DNA of 64,000 bases from Darksidea phi (Eukaryota > Ascomycota > Dothideomycetes > Pleosporales > Lentitheciaceae): positions 186,001 to 250,000 of the forward strand of contig JASJFT010000027.1 in the NCBI GenBank assembly GCA_030770425.1, given 5' to 3'. Position 1 is the first letter of the stretch. Each line of letters opens with the position of its first letter. Below, piece after piece: positions 32,445 to 44,702 of this stretch. A model generated the notes under the pieces. That model had not been told where the DNA came from and ran no database searches. It saw only the letters and a list, made by a program, of their open reading frames with translations. A program made the translations under genes and the position numbers.

Positions 32445-35400
32445 TTACTCAACCTTGTAGCGACCAGTAGGACCACGAGCCGTAACCTTCTCCTGGTGAG
32501 ATTTGATCGCTTCGGCGAGATATTCCATAAGGCTCCGCATCGCCGAACTGACTGCGTGCTCGGTGTCGCCTTCGACCAGGACGTAAAGCTTCGGCAGATC
32601 GTTCTCTCCTGGAGTTTTGCCGGGTTCGTAATAATTGCCTTTGGTCGTGATTGAGACACCCGTACTATCGAGAACTTTCACAACATTGGTGCGGTTGGTG
32701 ACCGCCCAACGAGCCTCCTGCGGGAAGTCATTGATTTCGACCGTCGCATGGAACAGACCAGCATCCGGCCCCTTGTTGTCAATGGGCTGGCCATGATGAA
32801 TCATGCCCTTCTTGCTCAGGCGTCCATCCACCTTGTTGGCAGCTGCCATAGCCCTCTCCTTGGCTGTCAATGGCTTGGTCGATCCAGGTGCTGGACGTTC
32901 CGTCTTGTTGACGACGATGCTGCTATTGAGGATCTTCATATATGATGGTAGCTCGTCCTCTACGGTCTTGCCATCGTTAGTAGTCGCCGTCTCAGTTGGC
33001 TTGGCAATCGGAAGCTCTGATTCATCATCGCTGGATTCCTCGCCCTCGATCTTATGAGCTCGCTTTTCACGCCTCTTCTCCATTGCCCGAGCAGCATCCA
33101 GCTTATCGAGGCCTTTCCCACCGAACCCGGCGTCGTACCACTTCTCCTCACCGCTCTGGAGCTTCTCATTGAACTCCTTTGCCATGTCATAAAGCTCCTG
33201 TGGGGCTTTTTTCCCGCTCTGGTATAAAGCTTTGACAAGGTAACTAGCGAAGCGTTCATGGCCGGGTCTCTCGACGAGTGTGATGGCTGTACCCTTGTTG
33301 CCAGCACGGCCGGTACGTCCGCACCTATGCACATAGTCCTCCAAATGCGTAGGGCAATCGAAGTTGAAGACCATGGCCAGATTGGGAACGTCGAGCCCAC
33401 GAGCTGCGATGGAGGTAGCAATGAGGATAGGCAAAACTCCATGTCTGAAGTCGTTGATGGCTTCACTGCGATCAGTCTGGTCCTTTGCACCGTGAATGGT
33501 ATTCACAGCGGAATACTTGGCCTTAATGAGCTTAGATAGAAGATCCTCGGCAGTCTCTTGACGCTCTACAAAGATCAAAACCTGAGAATTCTCGTCCTTC
33601 TGAAAGAGCAGACCGATCTCGCGGAGAAGCTCTTTGATCTTGACCTCATACGACGGCGGGACCAACTTCAAGATCTGGTCGACTTCAGGGGCGACATTGC
33701 TACGGCCACCGATGGTTACCTCAACCGGGTCTGTAAGCGCCCTGCGAGCCAGAGCAGCCATGCTCTTCGGGAGTGTCGCAGAGAAAAGGATAGCTTGTCG
33801 GTCCGGGCGTATGTTGTCCAGGATTCTTATAACTTGGGGCTCGAAGCCCATGTCGAACATACGATCAGCCTCGTCTAGAACGACATAGGTGACACGCCTA
33901 AAATTAAGGACCCGCCCACTGTTGCTTCCCAGTAATTCAATCAGACGACCCGGTGTGGCACATAGAACATGGATGCCACCTCGCTTGATCATAGCGATCT
34001 GTTCTGAAATGGGCGAACCACCAAAAGCACACGCGATATGAAGTCCCGAGGCCTTGAGAAAGGGTTTCAACTCATGGGAGATCTGCAGAGATAGCTCTCG
34101 AGTGGGCGCGAGGATCAAACCGATGGGGCCCTCAGACGACTTCAAGGGGCGCTGGTCGAGAATATGACGGATCATAGGTATACCGAAAGCTAGAGTTTTG
34201 CCAGAACCGGTTTTGGCTACACCGATGAAATTCATTCCAGACTCAATAACGGGAATTGCTTGCGCTTGGATTGGAGTCGGCTTCTCATAGCGGACTTTAG
34301 CGAAGACATCCATGGTCGGTTGAAGGAGACCCATTTGGGCCCACTTGACAACAGGTCGGGGGATATCGTCGGGCTTGACTTTGATGCCGTCGAGTTCGTG
34401 ACGAAGATCTGCGACTTCTTCAGGGGTCATTTGGCTAACCTCCATGGGCTCTGTGTAGAAGTCTTTGCGGAAGGGTTCATACTCAACTTTAGCATGGTCG
34501 ATCTTTGGAATCTCATTCTTCTTCTTCTTTTTGGACGAGGCGAGAGCCAAGAGGTCCTCGTTTTCGACAGCTGTCTCGACCGGCTCATTGTCGTCGCCGA
34601 ACATGGTTTGTCCTTGGAAGGCGGGACCGTTAGGCTTGGCTTCAGAAAGATCAGCCATGAAGGCATCGAGGGGGTCGATGTCGTCTTCTTGGGTGCCTGT
34701 GGCATCGTCAACGTCCATCTCGCCAGACTCGTCAGCGGCGACGGGGGCTTCTTCCATTTGGGTGTCTTCGTTGGCTAGCTCCTCGCGGCGCTTCTCTAGC
34801 TGAGCCTGGAGGGCTTCGACATCGCTTCCGATATCACTGATCGCGCCATCGTCCTCGTCAACATCGCTAACGTGCATCTCTTCACCGTCGAGAGGTGGAA
34901 ACTCCGGCAAGGCCTGTAGAGAGCGCTTGCCGGTGTTCTCTTCGTCGTCAAATAGGCCCTTCTTGGTAGGCGCGGCGTCGTTGCTGGCGGATTTGGTCTT
35001 TAGGCCAAAGGCGCCAACGTTTCCAATTGTCTTCGAGGACTGACCATTGGCGAAATCTGTCTAGGTAAGCAGCGAACGTTTAATACTTAGCGATGAGTAC
35101 TTACTAGCTACAGTGGTCCCATTAGGCTTTGCGGCGGCTTTGAACTGCGCTGGGCGTGCGGCAGCGGAGTGGTCGAGCTTAAACTCTTTCACTTGTTTGG
35201 GCTTCTTCTCAATAACATGCTTCACCGGAGCCTTGACCTTGGCCGTTTCCTCCTTGGGCTCGCTTGGGGGGGGCGTAGGAGCAACTGCAGGTGTGGTCGG
35301 CGTGGTTGCAGCAGGGGAGGCGCCGGCGGCTGGGCTGTCGGTTTGCTTCTTGGCCTGTTGCTTTTCCAATTGCTTCTTCTTCCATTTCTCGAGCCTCTCA

Positions 35401-35942
35401 AGCTTGAGCTTCTCGGCGGAGGTTGGATCAACCTTCTGGCTCTCCCCTTCCCGCTTCTTTTCCTCCCGTGACAGATTGCTAGACCTTGAGACAGGCCTCA
35501 CGTCGGCGACAGGTGTGGCAGAGTTGGAGTTACGGAGACGTCCATCATCCCGTCGACCATGGGCGTCACGCGGGTCGCGGCCATCGTAGCGGTCGTCTCG
35601 GCTGTAGCGGTCGTCTCGGCTATAGCGGTCGTCTCTGCCATAGCGCCTGTCATCGCGGTATCCATCACGCGACCTCTCCCGTCGAGCTGGGGAGCGCGAG
35701 CGGCGGCGGTACGAATCGCGATCCCGGCGGTCATCGCGGCGACGGTCGTCGCGATCGCGGTCACGATCGTCTCTACGGCGGCCATCTCGTCTATCGCCAC
35801 GGCGGTCGTCGCGATAGCTGTCGCGGCCTCGGTCGCGGTCGCGATCTCGGTCGCGCCTGTCGTCACGGTGGGGTGCGGAGTAGCGACCACCTCCGCGGTC
35901 GTCATAGAGGGACCTTGAGTGATCAGCGCGGCGTGTAGCCAT
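32445..35942 (-). CDS. PRP5: DEAD-box RNA helicase Prp5
   Basis: ATP-dependent RNA helicase that remodels U2 snRNP for stable branch-site pairing in the prespliceosome. Two exons, 35942-35105 and 35056-32445, with a 48-bp intron; the acceptor giving the continuous frame is acag at 35057-35060 (a ctag four bases upstream would shift the frame). Product 1149 residues. The N-terminal about 170 residues form an Arg/Asp/Ser-rich RD/RS domain with near-perfect YSRDDR repeats. A Lys/Ala/Pro linker and an acidic segment with the Prp5-type DPLDAFM motif follow. The helicase core holds the Q-motif region PTPIQAQAIP, motif I AKTGSGKT, Ia APTRELSLQ, II DEAD (VVLDEADRMFDMGF), III SAT, and VI HRCGRTGRAG. 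The C-terminal domain ends GPTGRYKVE, as in Prp5/DDX46. Divergent from ERB1 across 264 bp. Confidence 0.95.
35563..35640 (-). repeat. In-frame tandem repeats in the PRP5 RD domain
   Basis: Short coding repeats of about 18 bp (gcggtcgtctcggctgtagc and near copies on the plus strand) encode DDRYSR units. They expand the charged N-terminal domain of Prp5 and keep reading frame. The antisense strand also stays open here because of the repeat composition. Confidence 0.7.
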
Positions 35943-36206
35943 GGCGGCTCTCGGAGCAATACTGTGTATGATCAGTGCAGTTGTGGTCCTCGAGGGTGTG
36001 TTGTTGTTTTGGCTCGGGCAGCGCTGTGGGTGAGGTTTTAATTGAAGCCAAAGCACCTGAGGTGCGTGAGTGAAGGAGAGCCGTTCGCGCTAAAATGTTA
36101 GTAGCGCGCCTTGGCAGATGCCACGCTTGGGCCATCAAAATTTTCTCGGCAATCTACGTCTTGTAGGTAGAAGTCTGAATTTCGGTATTCTACGCCACAT
36201 ATTGCC

Positions 36207-38558
36207 ATGGCCTTCAATTCGAGGAAGAGGAAGGTCATCACGAGAGATGCGCCTGTCGAAAGCAACTCTGAGGATGAGATAGCGAACGGATTGCTAGATG
36301 GAATTCTGTCGCATAGCGAAGACGAGTCGGATGAAGATGTAGACAGTGGAGCTAGCAGTGACATTGAGGGTCTTTCGGATGAGGATGAAGAGGGTGAAGA
36401 GGAGGGCTCAGACACAGATCTAGGAAGCGATGAGGAAGACATACGGGAACAATTTCGCAACTTGAAAACCACGGACAACCCCTCCAATCGCAATGCCGCT
36501 GACATTGCTCTCGACCACGAGTTTGATTCGCGGACGAACGGCGAGCTGGACGAGGAGGATGAGAGTTTAAAGCCCAATTACACGGTCACCACTGACGCCA
36601 ATGGCAACCTGCGCTACCTCTACAGAGAGATCGATCCCGTGTACGACTCGGACGACTCTGATGCGGAGGCCACGAACACGATAGGCGATATTCCGCTCAC
36701 GTTCTACGACGAGTATCCGCATATCGGATATGATATCAACGGCAAGAAGATCATGCGGCCTGCAAAGGGCGAGGCGCTAGATGCTCTTCTGGATAGCATC
36801 GATATACCCAAGGGCTGGACTGGATTGACGGACCCGGCAACAGGCAAGCCGCTGAACCTTTCGGAGGAGGAGTTGGACGTGTTGAAGAGACTTACAAGGA
36901 ACGAAGTCGTAGAAGACGGCTACGATCCATATCCGGAGATGGTGCATTACTTCTCCGGTAAGAAGGAGATAATGCCTCTGAGCGCTGCGCCGGAGCCGAA
37001 ACGACGCTTTGTGCCGTCGAAGCACGAGGCGAAGCGTGTGATGAAGATCGTCAAAGCCATCAGAGAGGGTCGCATTCAGCCCTACAAGGCCCCGACGGAA
37101 GAGGAAGAAGAGGAAGGAGCGCGTTACGATGTCTGGGCTGATGAGAAACCACGGCCTGAGAACTCTATGCATATTCCTGCGCCTAAGCTACCCCCACCTG
37201 GGTACGATGCAAGCTATCATCCACCTCCCGAGTACCTTCCGGACAAGGATGAGAAGGCAGCATGGCTAGAGGCTGATGAAGAGGATCGGGAGAAGGAATA
37301 TCTTCCCACTAATTACGAAGCACTGCGCAAGGTTCCGGGCTACGAGCGCTTTGTCAAAGAGAGATTCGAGCGAAGTTTGGATCTATACCTCGCCCCACGG
37401 GTGCGACGGAACAAGCTCAACATCGATCCAGAATCTCTACTACCGAAGCTGCCAAACCCTGAAGAACTAAAACCGTTCCCCACTACATGCGCAGCAATAT
37501 TTCGAGGACAGGAAGGTCGCGTTCGAAGTGTATCCGTCGACCCTTCTGGTATCTTTGTTGCAAGCGGTGGTGACGACGGTTTTGTTCGCATCTGGGAGCT
37601 GCTTACGGGCCGCCAGGTATGGAACGTAAAACTCTCAGACGAGGATGCTGTGGACGCAGTGAGGTGGAGGCCGGGCAAAGAGGCTTCAATTCTAGCAGCT
37701 GCCTCAGGAGAGAGCATCTACATGATCGTCCCGTTCACAGTCCTGTCGCCCGACCTGGAGCAAGCGAGCCGTGATGTCCTGGACGTCGGCTGGGGCTACG
37801 CGGCATCGAAGCCATCCACCGCAACGAACGGGGTAACAAAAGAACCTCCCGGCAAATGGAGCCGGCCTGGAACCCGCCTGGAGTCGAAGGGCGTACTGGT
37901 GCAAACCACGGTCCGATCCACGGTCAAGATCATAAATTGGCACAGAAAGGGAGACTACTTTGCAACGGTATCACCACGGGGCCAGAGCACAGCGGTTGCC
38001 ATCCATACTCTGTCCAAGCACCTCACCCAGTTGCCTTTCCGCCGTCTCAAGGGCATTGCACAAACAGCGCAGTTCCACCCCTCCAAAGCCATATTCTTTG
38101 TCGCTACCAGAAACACGATACGCAGCTACGACCTGGCGAAGCAGGAGCTTGTCAAGATCTTGCAACCAGGTGCGAAGTGGATATCATCCATCGACGTCCA
38201 TCCAGGCGGCGACAACATTATCGTTGGCACCTACGACAAGCGGTTATTGTGGCACGATCTCGATCTGTCGACCAAGCCTTACAAGACGTTGCGATTTCAC
38301 CAGGAGGCTATCCGTGCGGTTCGCTTCCACCAAGGCGGACTGCCGCTCTTCGCAGACGCCAGCGACGATGGTAGTCTGCAGATATTCCACGGCAAGGTCG
38401 TCGGGGATCTCATGGAGAACGCCACTATCGTGCCACTCAAGGTACTGAGGGGGCACAAGGTCAAAAGCAGACTGGGGGTGATGGACGTCGACTGGCATTC
38501 TAGGGAGCCGTGGTGCGTGAGTGCGGGAGCTGATGGGACTTGCCGTCTATGGAATTAG
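36207..38558 (+). CDS. ERB1: Ribosome biogenesis protein Erb1 (Bop1)
   Basis: Nucleolar factor that, with Nop7 and Ytm1, is required for 27S pre-rRNA processing and 60S subunit assembly. Single exon, 783 residues, a normal fungal length. The N-terminal third is highly acidic ([20 protein letters not shown] and later Asp/Glu runs). The conserved BOP1 N-terminal domain follows: [74 protein letters not shown] and [20 protein letters not shown]. Seven WD40-type repeats fill the C-terminus from about residue 430 ([20 protein letters not shown]), ending with [20 protein letters not shown] and CRLWN. The ATG at 36207 is the first in frame. Confidence 0.96.
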   Translation: MAFNSRKRKVITRDAPVESNSEDEIANGLLDGILSHSEDESDEDVDSGASSDIEGLSDEDEEGEEEGSDTDLGSDEEDIREQFRNLKTTDNPSNRNAADIALDHEFDSRTNGELDEEDESLKPNYTVTTDANGNLRYLYREIDPVYDSDDSDAEATNTIGDIPLTFYDEYPHIGYDINGKKIMRPAKGEALDALLDSIDIPKGWTGLTDPATGKPLNLSEEELDVLKRLTRNEVVEDGYDPYPEMVHYFSGKKEIMPLSAAPEPKRRFVPSKHEAKRVMKIVKAIREGRIQPYKAPTEEEEEEGARYDVWADEKPRPENSMHIPAPKLPPPGYDASYHPPPEYLPDKDEKAAWLEADEEDREKEYLPTNYEALRKVPGYERFVKERFERSLDLYLAPRVRRNKLNIDPESLLPKLPNPEELKPFPTTCAAIFRGQEGRVRSVSVDPSGIFVASGGDDGFVRIWELLTGRQVWNVKLSDEDAVDAVRWRPGKEASILAAASGESIYMIVPFTVLSPDLEQASRDVLDVGWGYAASKPSTATNGVTKEPPGKWSRPGTRLESKGVLVQTTVRSTVKIINWHRKGDYFATVSPRGQSTAVAIHTLSKHLTQLPFRRLKGIAQTAQFHPSKAIFFVATRNTIRSYDLAKQELVKILQPGAKWISSIDVHPGGDNIIVGTYDKRLLWHDLDLSTKPYKTLRFHQEAIRAVRFHQGGLPLFADASDDGSLQIFHGKVVGDLMENATIVPLKVLRGHKVKSRLGVMDVDWHSREPWCVSAGADGTCRLWN

Positions 38559-39229
38559 ATAGCACACATTGCATCTCGTGGCGCATTTGGAAAATGAACA
38601 GCTTGATAGCATTTCTGGGCCCCGATCGACATGTGGTGTTATCTGAGGAGGTTGTCCTTCGACCTGGCCGCCGTGGTTGTGCTCGTTCAACACCATGCCA
38701 AGCCTGATATCTTGTCCCGAAAGGGAAGTGTGAGGACTCGATGTCGCTGCCCCGCTCGCGCTCTTCGCGACGGCAGCTCTAGTGCTACCCTCTCCCCCAC
38801 ATGGGACGGCCTCAGCTGGCCAATTCTAGCACGGCGATACACTACACTTGCTAATCGCACGTGTGGACATGTCCGCCTATCAGCCTCCGGAGCCTCTGGA
38901 GGCTCCGTTTTTGACCCCAGAGCTGAGGCCACACGGGACGAGGGGTTCGCGGCGCACGAGTAGAACACGCCTCTAGCCCACTGGCCACCGTTCGCGGCGG
39001 GCCACAGGTCGGCACGTTGCCGCTATCTTGCTCGCGAGCACGCGCTGCGATTCGCGCCGCTGATTGGCCCCGGCCGCCGCTTCCAAGTCATTGTTCGCAT
39101 TTCGCAGAAGACTGCACGCGACACCCTCACCATGCCCACCGCGACGACTTGTCCGTCTCCTCTGTGTCCCCTCCTCCCCCTTCCCGAGCAGAGCGCCATA
39201 CTTCCAGTCGAGGTGCTTCCGCCAGACCG
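38559..39229. other. Promoter region of the bHLH gene
   Basis: 671 bp after ERB1. The part 38960-39229 is GC-rich and stays open in the bHLH frame from a TTG at 39017 but has no ATG before 39230, so I treat it as 5' leader. An imperfect inverted repeat (cctccggagcctctggaggc) lies near 38885-38905. Confidence 0.5.
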
Positions 39230-40592
39230 ATGAGTGGAAAGGCAGGCCAGCGACCCATCATGCCGCGTCCCAGTTTTCCTCCCACGCCCGCTCCCTCGAC
39301 TGATATCACGGGCAAGCGCAGTTCGAATGCCGGCCAATTCGACGTCAACTTCGCCCTGCCTCCGGCCGCGATAGCCAGTGCCCGTGCCAGCGTTGCCACA
39401 GATGTCTCCTCGGCCACGTCGAACGCATCCGATTCCTCATATCGACCATTGTCCCCCGCCTCACCTGTCGCAACCACAAAGACTGCACCGGCGTCACGAA
39501 AACGTTCGAGCACAACCCAAAGCAGCGTCATCACGAAGGACGACTACTCGCTCCCTCCGCCGCCGACGCGCTCGCGCAAGATCATCCAGATGAAGCCCAA
39601 GGAGTCGCAAGAGCAGTCGAAGGCGACCTCCCCCGCACTGACCGCAAAAGGTGCGCCTACCGCGGCCGCAGGTGGGAAGAGGAAGCAATCGGGCGGTACC
39701 ACGGCGGCGGGGCGCAAGATTGCCCGCAAGACGGCGCATAGCTTGATTGAGCGCAGGAGACGGTCCAAGATGAACGAGGAGTTTGGCGTGCTCAAGGACA
39801 TGATACCAGCATGTGCGGGGCAGGAGATGCACAAACTCGCCATCTTGCAGGTAGGTCCACCTCATCCATCGCGTCAAGACGAGGTATTCATCACTGTAGG
39901 CCAGCATCGAGTATATGCGATATCTCCAGCAATGCGTCGATGACCTAAAGGTTGCGCATCGACCTTCAAGACGAACTTCGCCGACATCGACATACCCACA
40001 CACAGAGCCAGTCCCGCCTCCTACCTCAAAGGCCGCGCCCCAAGAGGAGGACGACGAAGACGAGGAAGAGGACGAGGATGAAGAAATGTCAGATGCCGTA
40101 TCACCGAAGCATACCTTCACGGCAGCACCGCGAAACACGAATTACAGCATCACGACCGCCTCCCCAGCAATCTACCCCTCCGACCGCAGCGTCTACTCTA
40201 CCGCCGCCTCTCCTGCGCTCCATCCCGGCGATCACCGCAACTACTCCGCAGCTATCTCGCCTGCCTTGCAACCCTCTGATCCGCGCCACTATTCCCTCGC
40301 CTCCTCCATCCGTTCCACAGCCACATCACCCTCTATTCAAGCATCGCCCGCGTTCGGCGGCCACACGCCCTCGCAAGCCCAGTTCCACAACCCTTTCCCC
40401 ACTGCACCTTCGAGCAAGAACTCTATCTCTGGATCATCTGGTGGAAACTTTGCGCTCACGTCCCCTGCATTAGGTCCACAGGCGGATCGTGAAGACCATG
40501 AAGCTACCGAGGCATTGCTGATGCTTAATACGGATCGCAGAAGTTGGAACGGCGCAGGGAGGGGTATGAGTGTGAAAGACCTGCTTGGTTAG
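39230..40592 (+). CDS. Basic helix-loop-helix transcription factor
   Basis: Two exons, 39230-39850 and 39900-40592, with a 49-bp intron; the product is 437 residues. The N-terminus is Ser/Pro-rich. The bHLH domain is at about residues 165-225: basic region RKTAHSLIERRRRSKMNEEF, helix 1 and loop GVLKDMIPACAGQEMHKLAILQ, then helix 2 ASIEYMRYLQQCVDDLK supplied by exon 2. The intron sits exactly between loop and helix 2. The H-x-x-x-E-x-x-R-R pattern (HSLIERRRR) predicts E-box (CANNTG) binding. A run of Asp/Glu (about residue 260-275) may be an activation segment; the rest is Ser/Pro-rich. The protein ends GMSVKDLLG, a conserved-looking tail. Similar to fungal factors in the Esc1/PalcA-annotated group; targets unknown. 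Confidence 0.9.
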
Positions 40593-41902
40593 ACGTCATA
40601 GAACGTACCTGGTAGCAACGCTGGCGTCCGAACGAAGTTCGAGATGATATCATGGGAGGCCGCTGTTGTTTCGAATGTAAGGCGCTGGAGGAAATCTTTC
40701 TCTTCGGAGACTTCCCAATCTCGCATCCATGTTGGTTGTTTTCGCTATCCGAAACCTGTCGCATTCCGTGGTGCAATGTAGACGATTTGATAATATTTAC
40801 GAGCGGCGTAGGTTAAAAGTTTGAATATGATTTATATCAACGTTGCTTTCCTCTCTGAAGATGTGTGGACGCGCGTGCTTCCTTGTGTTAGAAGACATTT
40901 TTGGCGCCGGCGTACTTGCCCGGAGCCGAATTCTACTCTCATCCTTTCAAATATCCACAACCCCCTCAACCTCCAATACTCACGACTATACAAATTGCTG
41001 GTTCACAGACCCATACACTGGGTCTTTGGTCATTCCGTTAGACTTCAGACCCTGATAACCTTCGCAGGGGATTCCTTGCTTAAGGGTCCTACTCCGCAAC
41101 GAGTACAAGAACAGTGAGGCAAAATGAAGAATGAAGAATCTTCATCATTTCCTTCCCGGAGGCCCTTCAGCCCGACGCGGAAGAACAGTGCATGCCTAAT
41201 CACAGTCAGACCCTTATATCCACCACCCCAAATAATCCCTCACACGGCGCACCGCAGGGGCTTGACGACAGCGAACAGCCATAGCGCAGTCACGGACCCG
41301 AAAATTTTCATCATCTCCTGACATCCGTCAACTGCCAACTGTTGGCTTAAAATATACACTCACGCCATCTTCCTCTTTAGGTGGGGACGGAGTTATGGCA
41401 AATATTATGTATACCGTGCTCCTACAACCTCATAGGGTACATCTATGAGTGCGGATGATAAGGTATCTATTTTCCGAGGGGATTAGTCTAATAGGAATAT
41501 ACGTCAACCTAGACTAGTTGTAGAAAAAGATATGGTCGGTTTGGGCTATGAGGTAGGTGTTTCTGTGTCACTCTCCGACTTTGCCAACCAGGTCTACGCA
41601 TCCTTCTCGGTCTCGCGCTTTTCTCAATGCCTATATCTTCCGAGTCAATCTCACTACTACATTGTCTAGTAATTCGGAACATTGCTACACCGCGTTACTG
41701 GTGGCCTGCGATTCTGTCCCCGACCCCATGCCTAACAATTTTCAGTTCGGACCGGACATCACACCGTTTTGGCGTGAAATTCCATGTAAACGTCGAATGA
41801 TGAGAAGATATAGGGGGGGCCACGTTGCTCTCTCTAACAAACGCCGTCGGCCGAATTTTAACTAGCCTAGGCTAGCGTAGTGAAGACGGAGCTAAATCCT
41901 CG
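40593..41902. other. Gene-poor region, start of accessory island
   Basis: No gene recognised over 1.3 kb. The region contains scattered stop codons in all frames and a perfect 14-bp palindrome ctagcctaggctag near 41863-41877. A 102-codon frame at 41557-41865 has no recognisable content. Confidence 0.5.
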
Positions 41903-42007
41903 TACATTATTTTCTATATACCTTTGCATTATTTCCTATATACCTCTACATTATTTCCTATATACCTCTACATTATTTCCTATATACCCCCACATTATTT
42001 CTTCTAT
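41903..42007. repeat. 22-bp minisatellite, about 4.5 copies
   Basis: Tandem units beginning acattatttcctatatac with a variable end (cttt, ctct, ctct, cccc); unit length about 22 bp. Units differ by only a few bases. It is AT-rich and noncoding. Confidence 0.85.
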
Positions 42008-42732
42008 ATCGAATAAGTAGCAGCCATCGCGTCGTCAAACTCGTAGAATAAGGACCTGTTCGGTACGTGCATCTGGAGGTACTAGATTACTATCAGAACA
42101 CTTGATAATCGATCTGAAGTTGAAACTAGCACCGTGTTCAGTAAAATAAGGTTCTAACGGCGCTTCTAGAGATGTTAGTAGTTTAAACCCCCTAGTGTCT
42201 CGACCGAGACCCACAGGCAAACATCACCAATTTGAGAAATTTTCTGATTCTGGTACAAAACTCCGCCGATCCCCTCCCGCCCCCCCTTATACGCCTCCAG
42301 CTCCTTCTGAAGCTGATATGACGGTAACCTGAACCGTAGTACCGCACAGGCCCTAACCCAAGAAGGTGACACAAAAGGGCATTTCGTCCCGAATACCTTG
42401 AAATGCAACAAGGTTGTAGGTTGCAGTCATTGCCTGATCTCACGGCATAACTGCAAGGGGAACAGCATGACCGCGAGGGGAACGGCCCGAGCCTCATGAA
42501 AGAGGGCGTAGCGCGTGCCTTATTTCTCCTATATATCTCAGCTTGCACCTGCTCTTGTTCTAGTCATTGTCAATCCCGCTATCCATACTAGTTTGTTCCC
42601 ATCTTCCGTTCTTCATCCTCAACGGGATTTGCGGAGCCGTTATCACGCAAGCGCGAGGTTCTAGACTTTGTTCGAATGACTAGCATCCTTAAGAGGCGTA
42701 TTTCATAGAGAAGGTTGCCATCTGCCGGAGCG
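42008..42732. other. Gene-poor region
   Basis: No gene recognised between the minisatellite and the MFS transporter. Open frames on the minus strand here have unremarkable sequence. Confidence 0.5.
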
Positions 42733-44667
42733 ATGTCGGTCTCAACCGAGAGAAAAGCTCCTTCGAAGGAGAGCTCAGTATACGACATCGTGGAGCTCGA
42801 AAATGGAGCAATGCTTCTAGTGACGAATATTGAAGAAGCCCTAGAAACGGTAGTCTTCCTATCAACTTCATCACCCATTCCAAAAATTCCACTAACAACC
42901 TCTAGTAACCATAACCCGCCCAAGATACCACCCGAAAAAGCACCAAGAACCAGAAACTCGAACAAGAAGTATATCCGGTATCGGACCTTGACAACAATCT
43001 TGTCGGTTGGGATTCGCAGACTGATTCTACGAACCCTCGCAACTTTCCACAGAACAAGAAATGGTTTATTCTAAGCCTCATTTCTGCGATTACGTTTTTA
43101 AGTCCGTTAGCGAGCTCAATTTTCGTACCGGGCATACCATTTGCGAGCAAGGATTTTGGCCATACAAATCAAATTCTTGGAGCATTTTCGATCAGCGTGT
43201 ACGTTTTAGTGTTTTCTGCAAGTATCTCCGGATTAGTTTGAAGGGGATATATGCTGATGTTGGGTAGGTCGGATCACTCTTCCTCAGTACGTAACTCTAC
43301 AACACAGACTACGTCGCAATTTTCTAGACAAGTGGCATTGATGCCCCTCTGGCTGAGCATTACTGACCTTGCATCCCAACATTTAGGCTCTCTGTCTGAG
43401 ATCTACGGCCGCCATTTCGTTCTCAATGCCTCTAACGTGGGTTTCTGCGCATTCAACCTGGGATGTGCACTCGCACCGAACGTAGAGGGTCTCATCATCA
43501 TGCGTTTCTGCGCTGGTGTGGGAGGTTCCGCATGCCTGACTATTGGGTCAGGCATGATACCGGATCTCTTCCCCACCGAGGAACGTGGTAAAGCCATGGC
43601 CATGTACACTCTCGGCACCTTCTTCGGCCCCGTCTTAGGTACGTATCTCAGTGGATAAATCCTTCTCACACCCTAGCTTATTATCTCGCTAGGTCCCATC
43701 CGTGGCGGCTTCATCGCCCAGCGCGCTAGTTGGCGCTGGGGTTTCTATGTTATCTTCGTTACAGGCTGCATTCTCACCGTTAGCATTATCATCCTCAACC
43801 GTGAAACAAACCATGTAGTCATTCTGGATTGGAAGACCGATCGTCTCAGAAAGGAACTCAGTCGCCCAGACCTCCAAAACATCCTCACTCACACAGAGGA
43901 CGCCGCAGCCCTCAGCCGTCGCAATATCCTCAGACAAGGCATTGTCCGCCCCATGAAACTTTTTTTCACATCGCCCATCGTCTTTCTCCTCGCCCTTTAC
44001 GTCTCCTTTGGCTTCGGGCTCCTATTCCTCTTATTCACGACAGTCACATTGGTTTACATCGAGACGTACGGCTGGGAACCTGAGGTGTGTGGATTGGCAT
44101 ACCTGGGTATCGGCATCGGTTTCTTCCTCGCCATCATCTTCGTAGCACGCACCTCGGACGCGACCATTGTTAGACTAGCCAAGCGAAACAACGGCATCTA
44201 CGAGCCCGAAATGCGCCTCCCAACCTGCGTGTTCTTCGGCTTCCTCATGCCCATCTCGTTCTTCTGGTACGGCTGGTGTACCCACTACCGCACGCACTGG
44301 ATCTTGCCCATCATCGGGCTTTTGCCATTTGGTCTCGGCATCATGGTACATAACCTCAAGGTCCGTCCACTAATACTTAGACATTTGCTAATCGTACCTC
44401 CGCACCTAGGGCGTCCTTGTCCCCATTCAATCCTATCTCGTCGACTCTTTCCCGCAGTACGCTGCAAGTGCGATTGCGGGGGTTACAAGCATTCGGTGTC
44501 TTTTCGGGGCCGTGCTACCGTTGGCCGGGCCGAGTATGTATAAGAGTTTAGGATTGGGCTGGGGGAATAGTTTGCTGGGGCTTGTGGCGGTGGGGATGAT
44601 TCCGTTCCCAGCATTGATATATAAGTATGGGGGCACTATTCGGAGGAAGTGGCCTGTTAATTTTTAG
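42733..44667 (+). CDS. MFS multidrug-type transporter (DHA1-like), possibly degenerate
   Basis: Major facilitator protein with about 12 transmembrane helices. The solid exons are 43387-43638, 43693-44360 and 44410-44667. They encode SEIYGRHF (MFS motif region after TM2), ALAPNVEGLIIMRFCAGVGGSACLTIG (motif C-like), and the C-terminal half, ending GGTIRRKWPVNF. Upstream, a frame containing NNLVGWDSQTDSTNPRNF and KKWFILSLISAITFLSPLAS is the typical DHA1 cytosolic lead-in and TM1. A 19-bp exon at 43268-43286 (GSLFLS) would bridge to SLSEIYGR in perfect register with the family's GPLFIAPLSEIYGR. However, the join between TM1-2 and this exon needs a weak donor (43209) that drops four residues, or leaves a one-base offset with the better donor (43221). 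The start at 42733 with donor 42850 and acceptor near 42944 is tentative. It may be functional with unusual splicing or a recent pseudogene. Confidence 0.6.
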
Positions 44668-44686
44668 ATGGAGGCTATTTTTTTTT

Positions 44687-44702
44687 CCTGGGGAAAAGCT
44701 AT
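44687..44702 (+). repeat. 16-bp direct repeat, left copy
   Basis: The sequence cctggggaaaagctat occurs here and again at 45050-45065, flanking about 350 bp that contain copy B of the dispersed repeat. The last four bases overlap the start of copy B. Confidence 0.8.

Noticed and set aside
35559..35918. Long Ala/Val-rich open frame antisense to PRP5
   Set aside because: It is the complement of the Arg/Asp repeat domain; repeat composition keeps several frames open. No independent coding evidence.
38880..38910. Inverted repeat ctccggagcctctggaggctcc as a possible regulatory hairpin
   Set aside because: Single short imperfect palindrome 3' of ERB1 in a GC-rich leader; no basis for a function.
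41557..41865. 102-codon frame in the island
   Set aside because: Starts in sequence full of stops in other frames, lacks domain content, and ends in AT-rich repeats.
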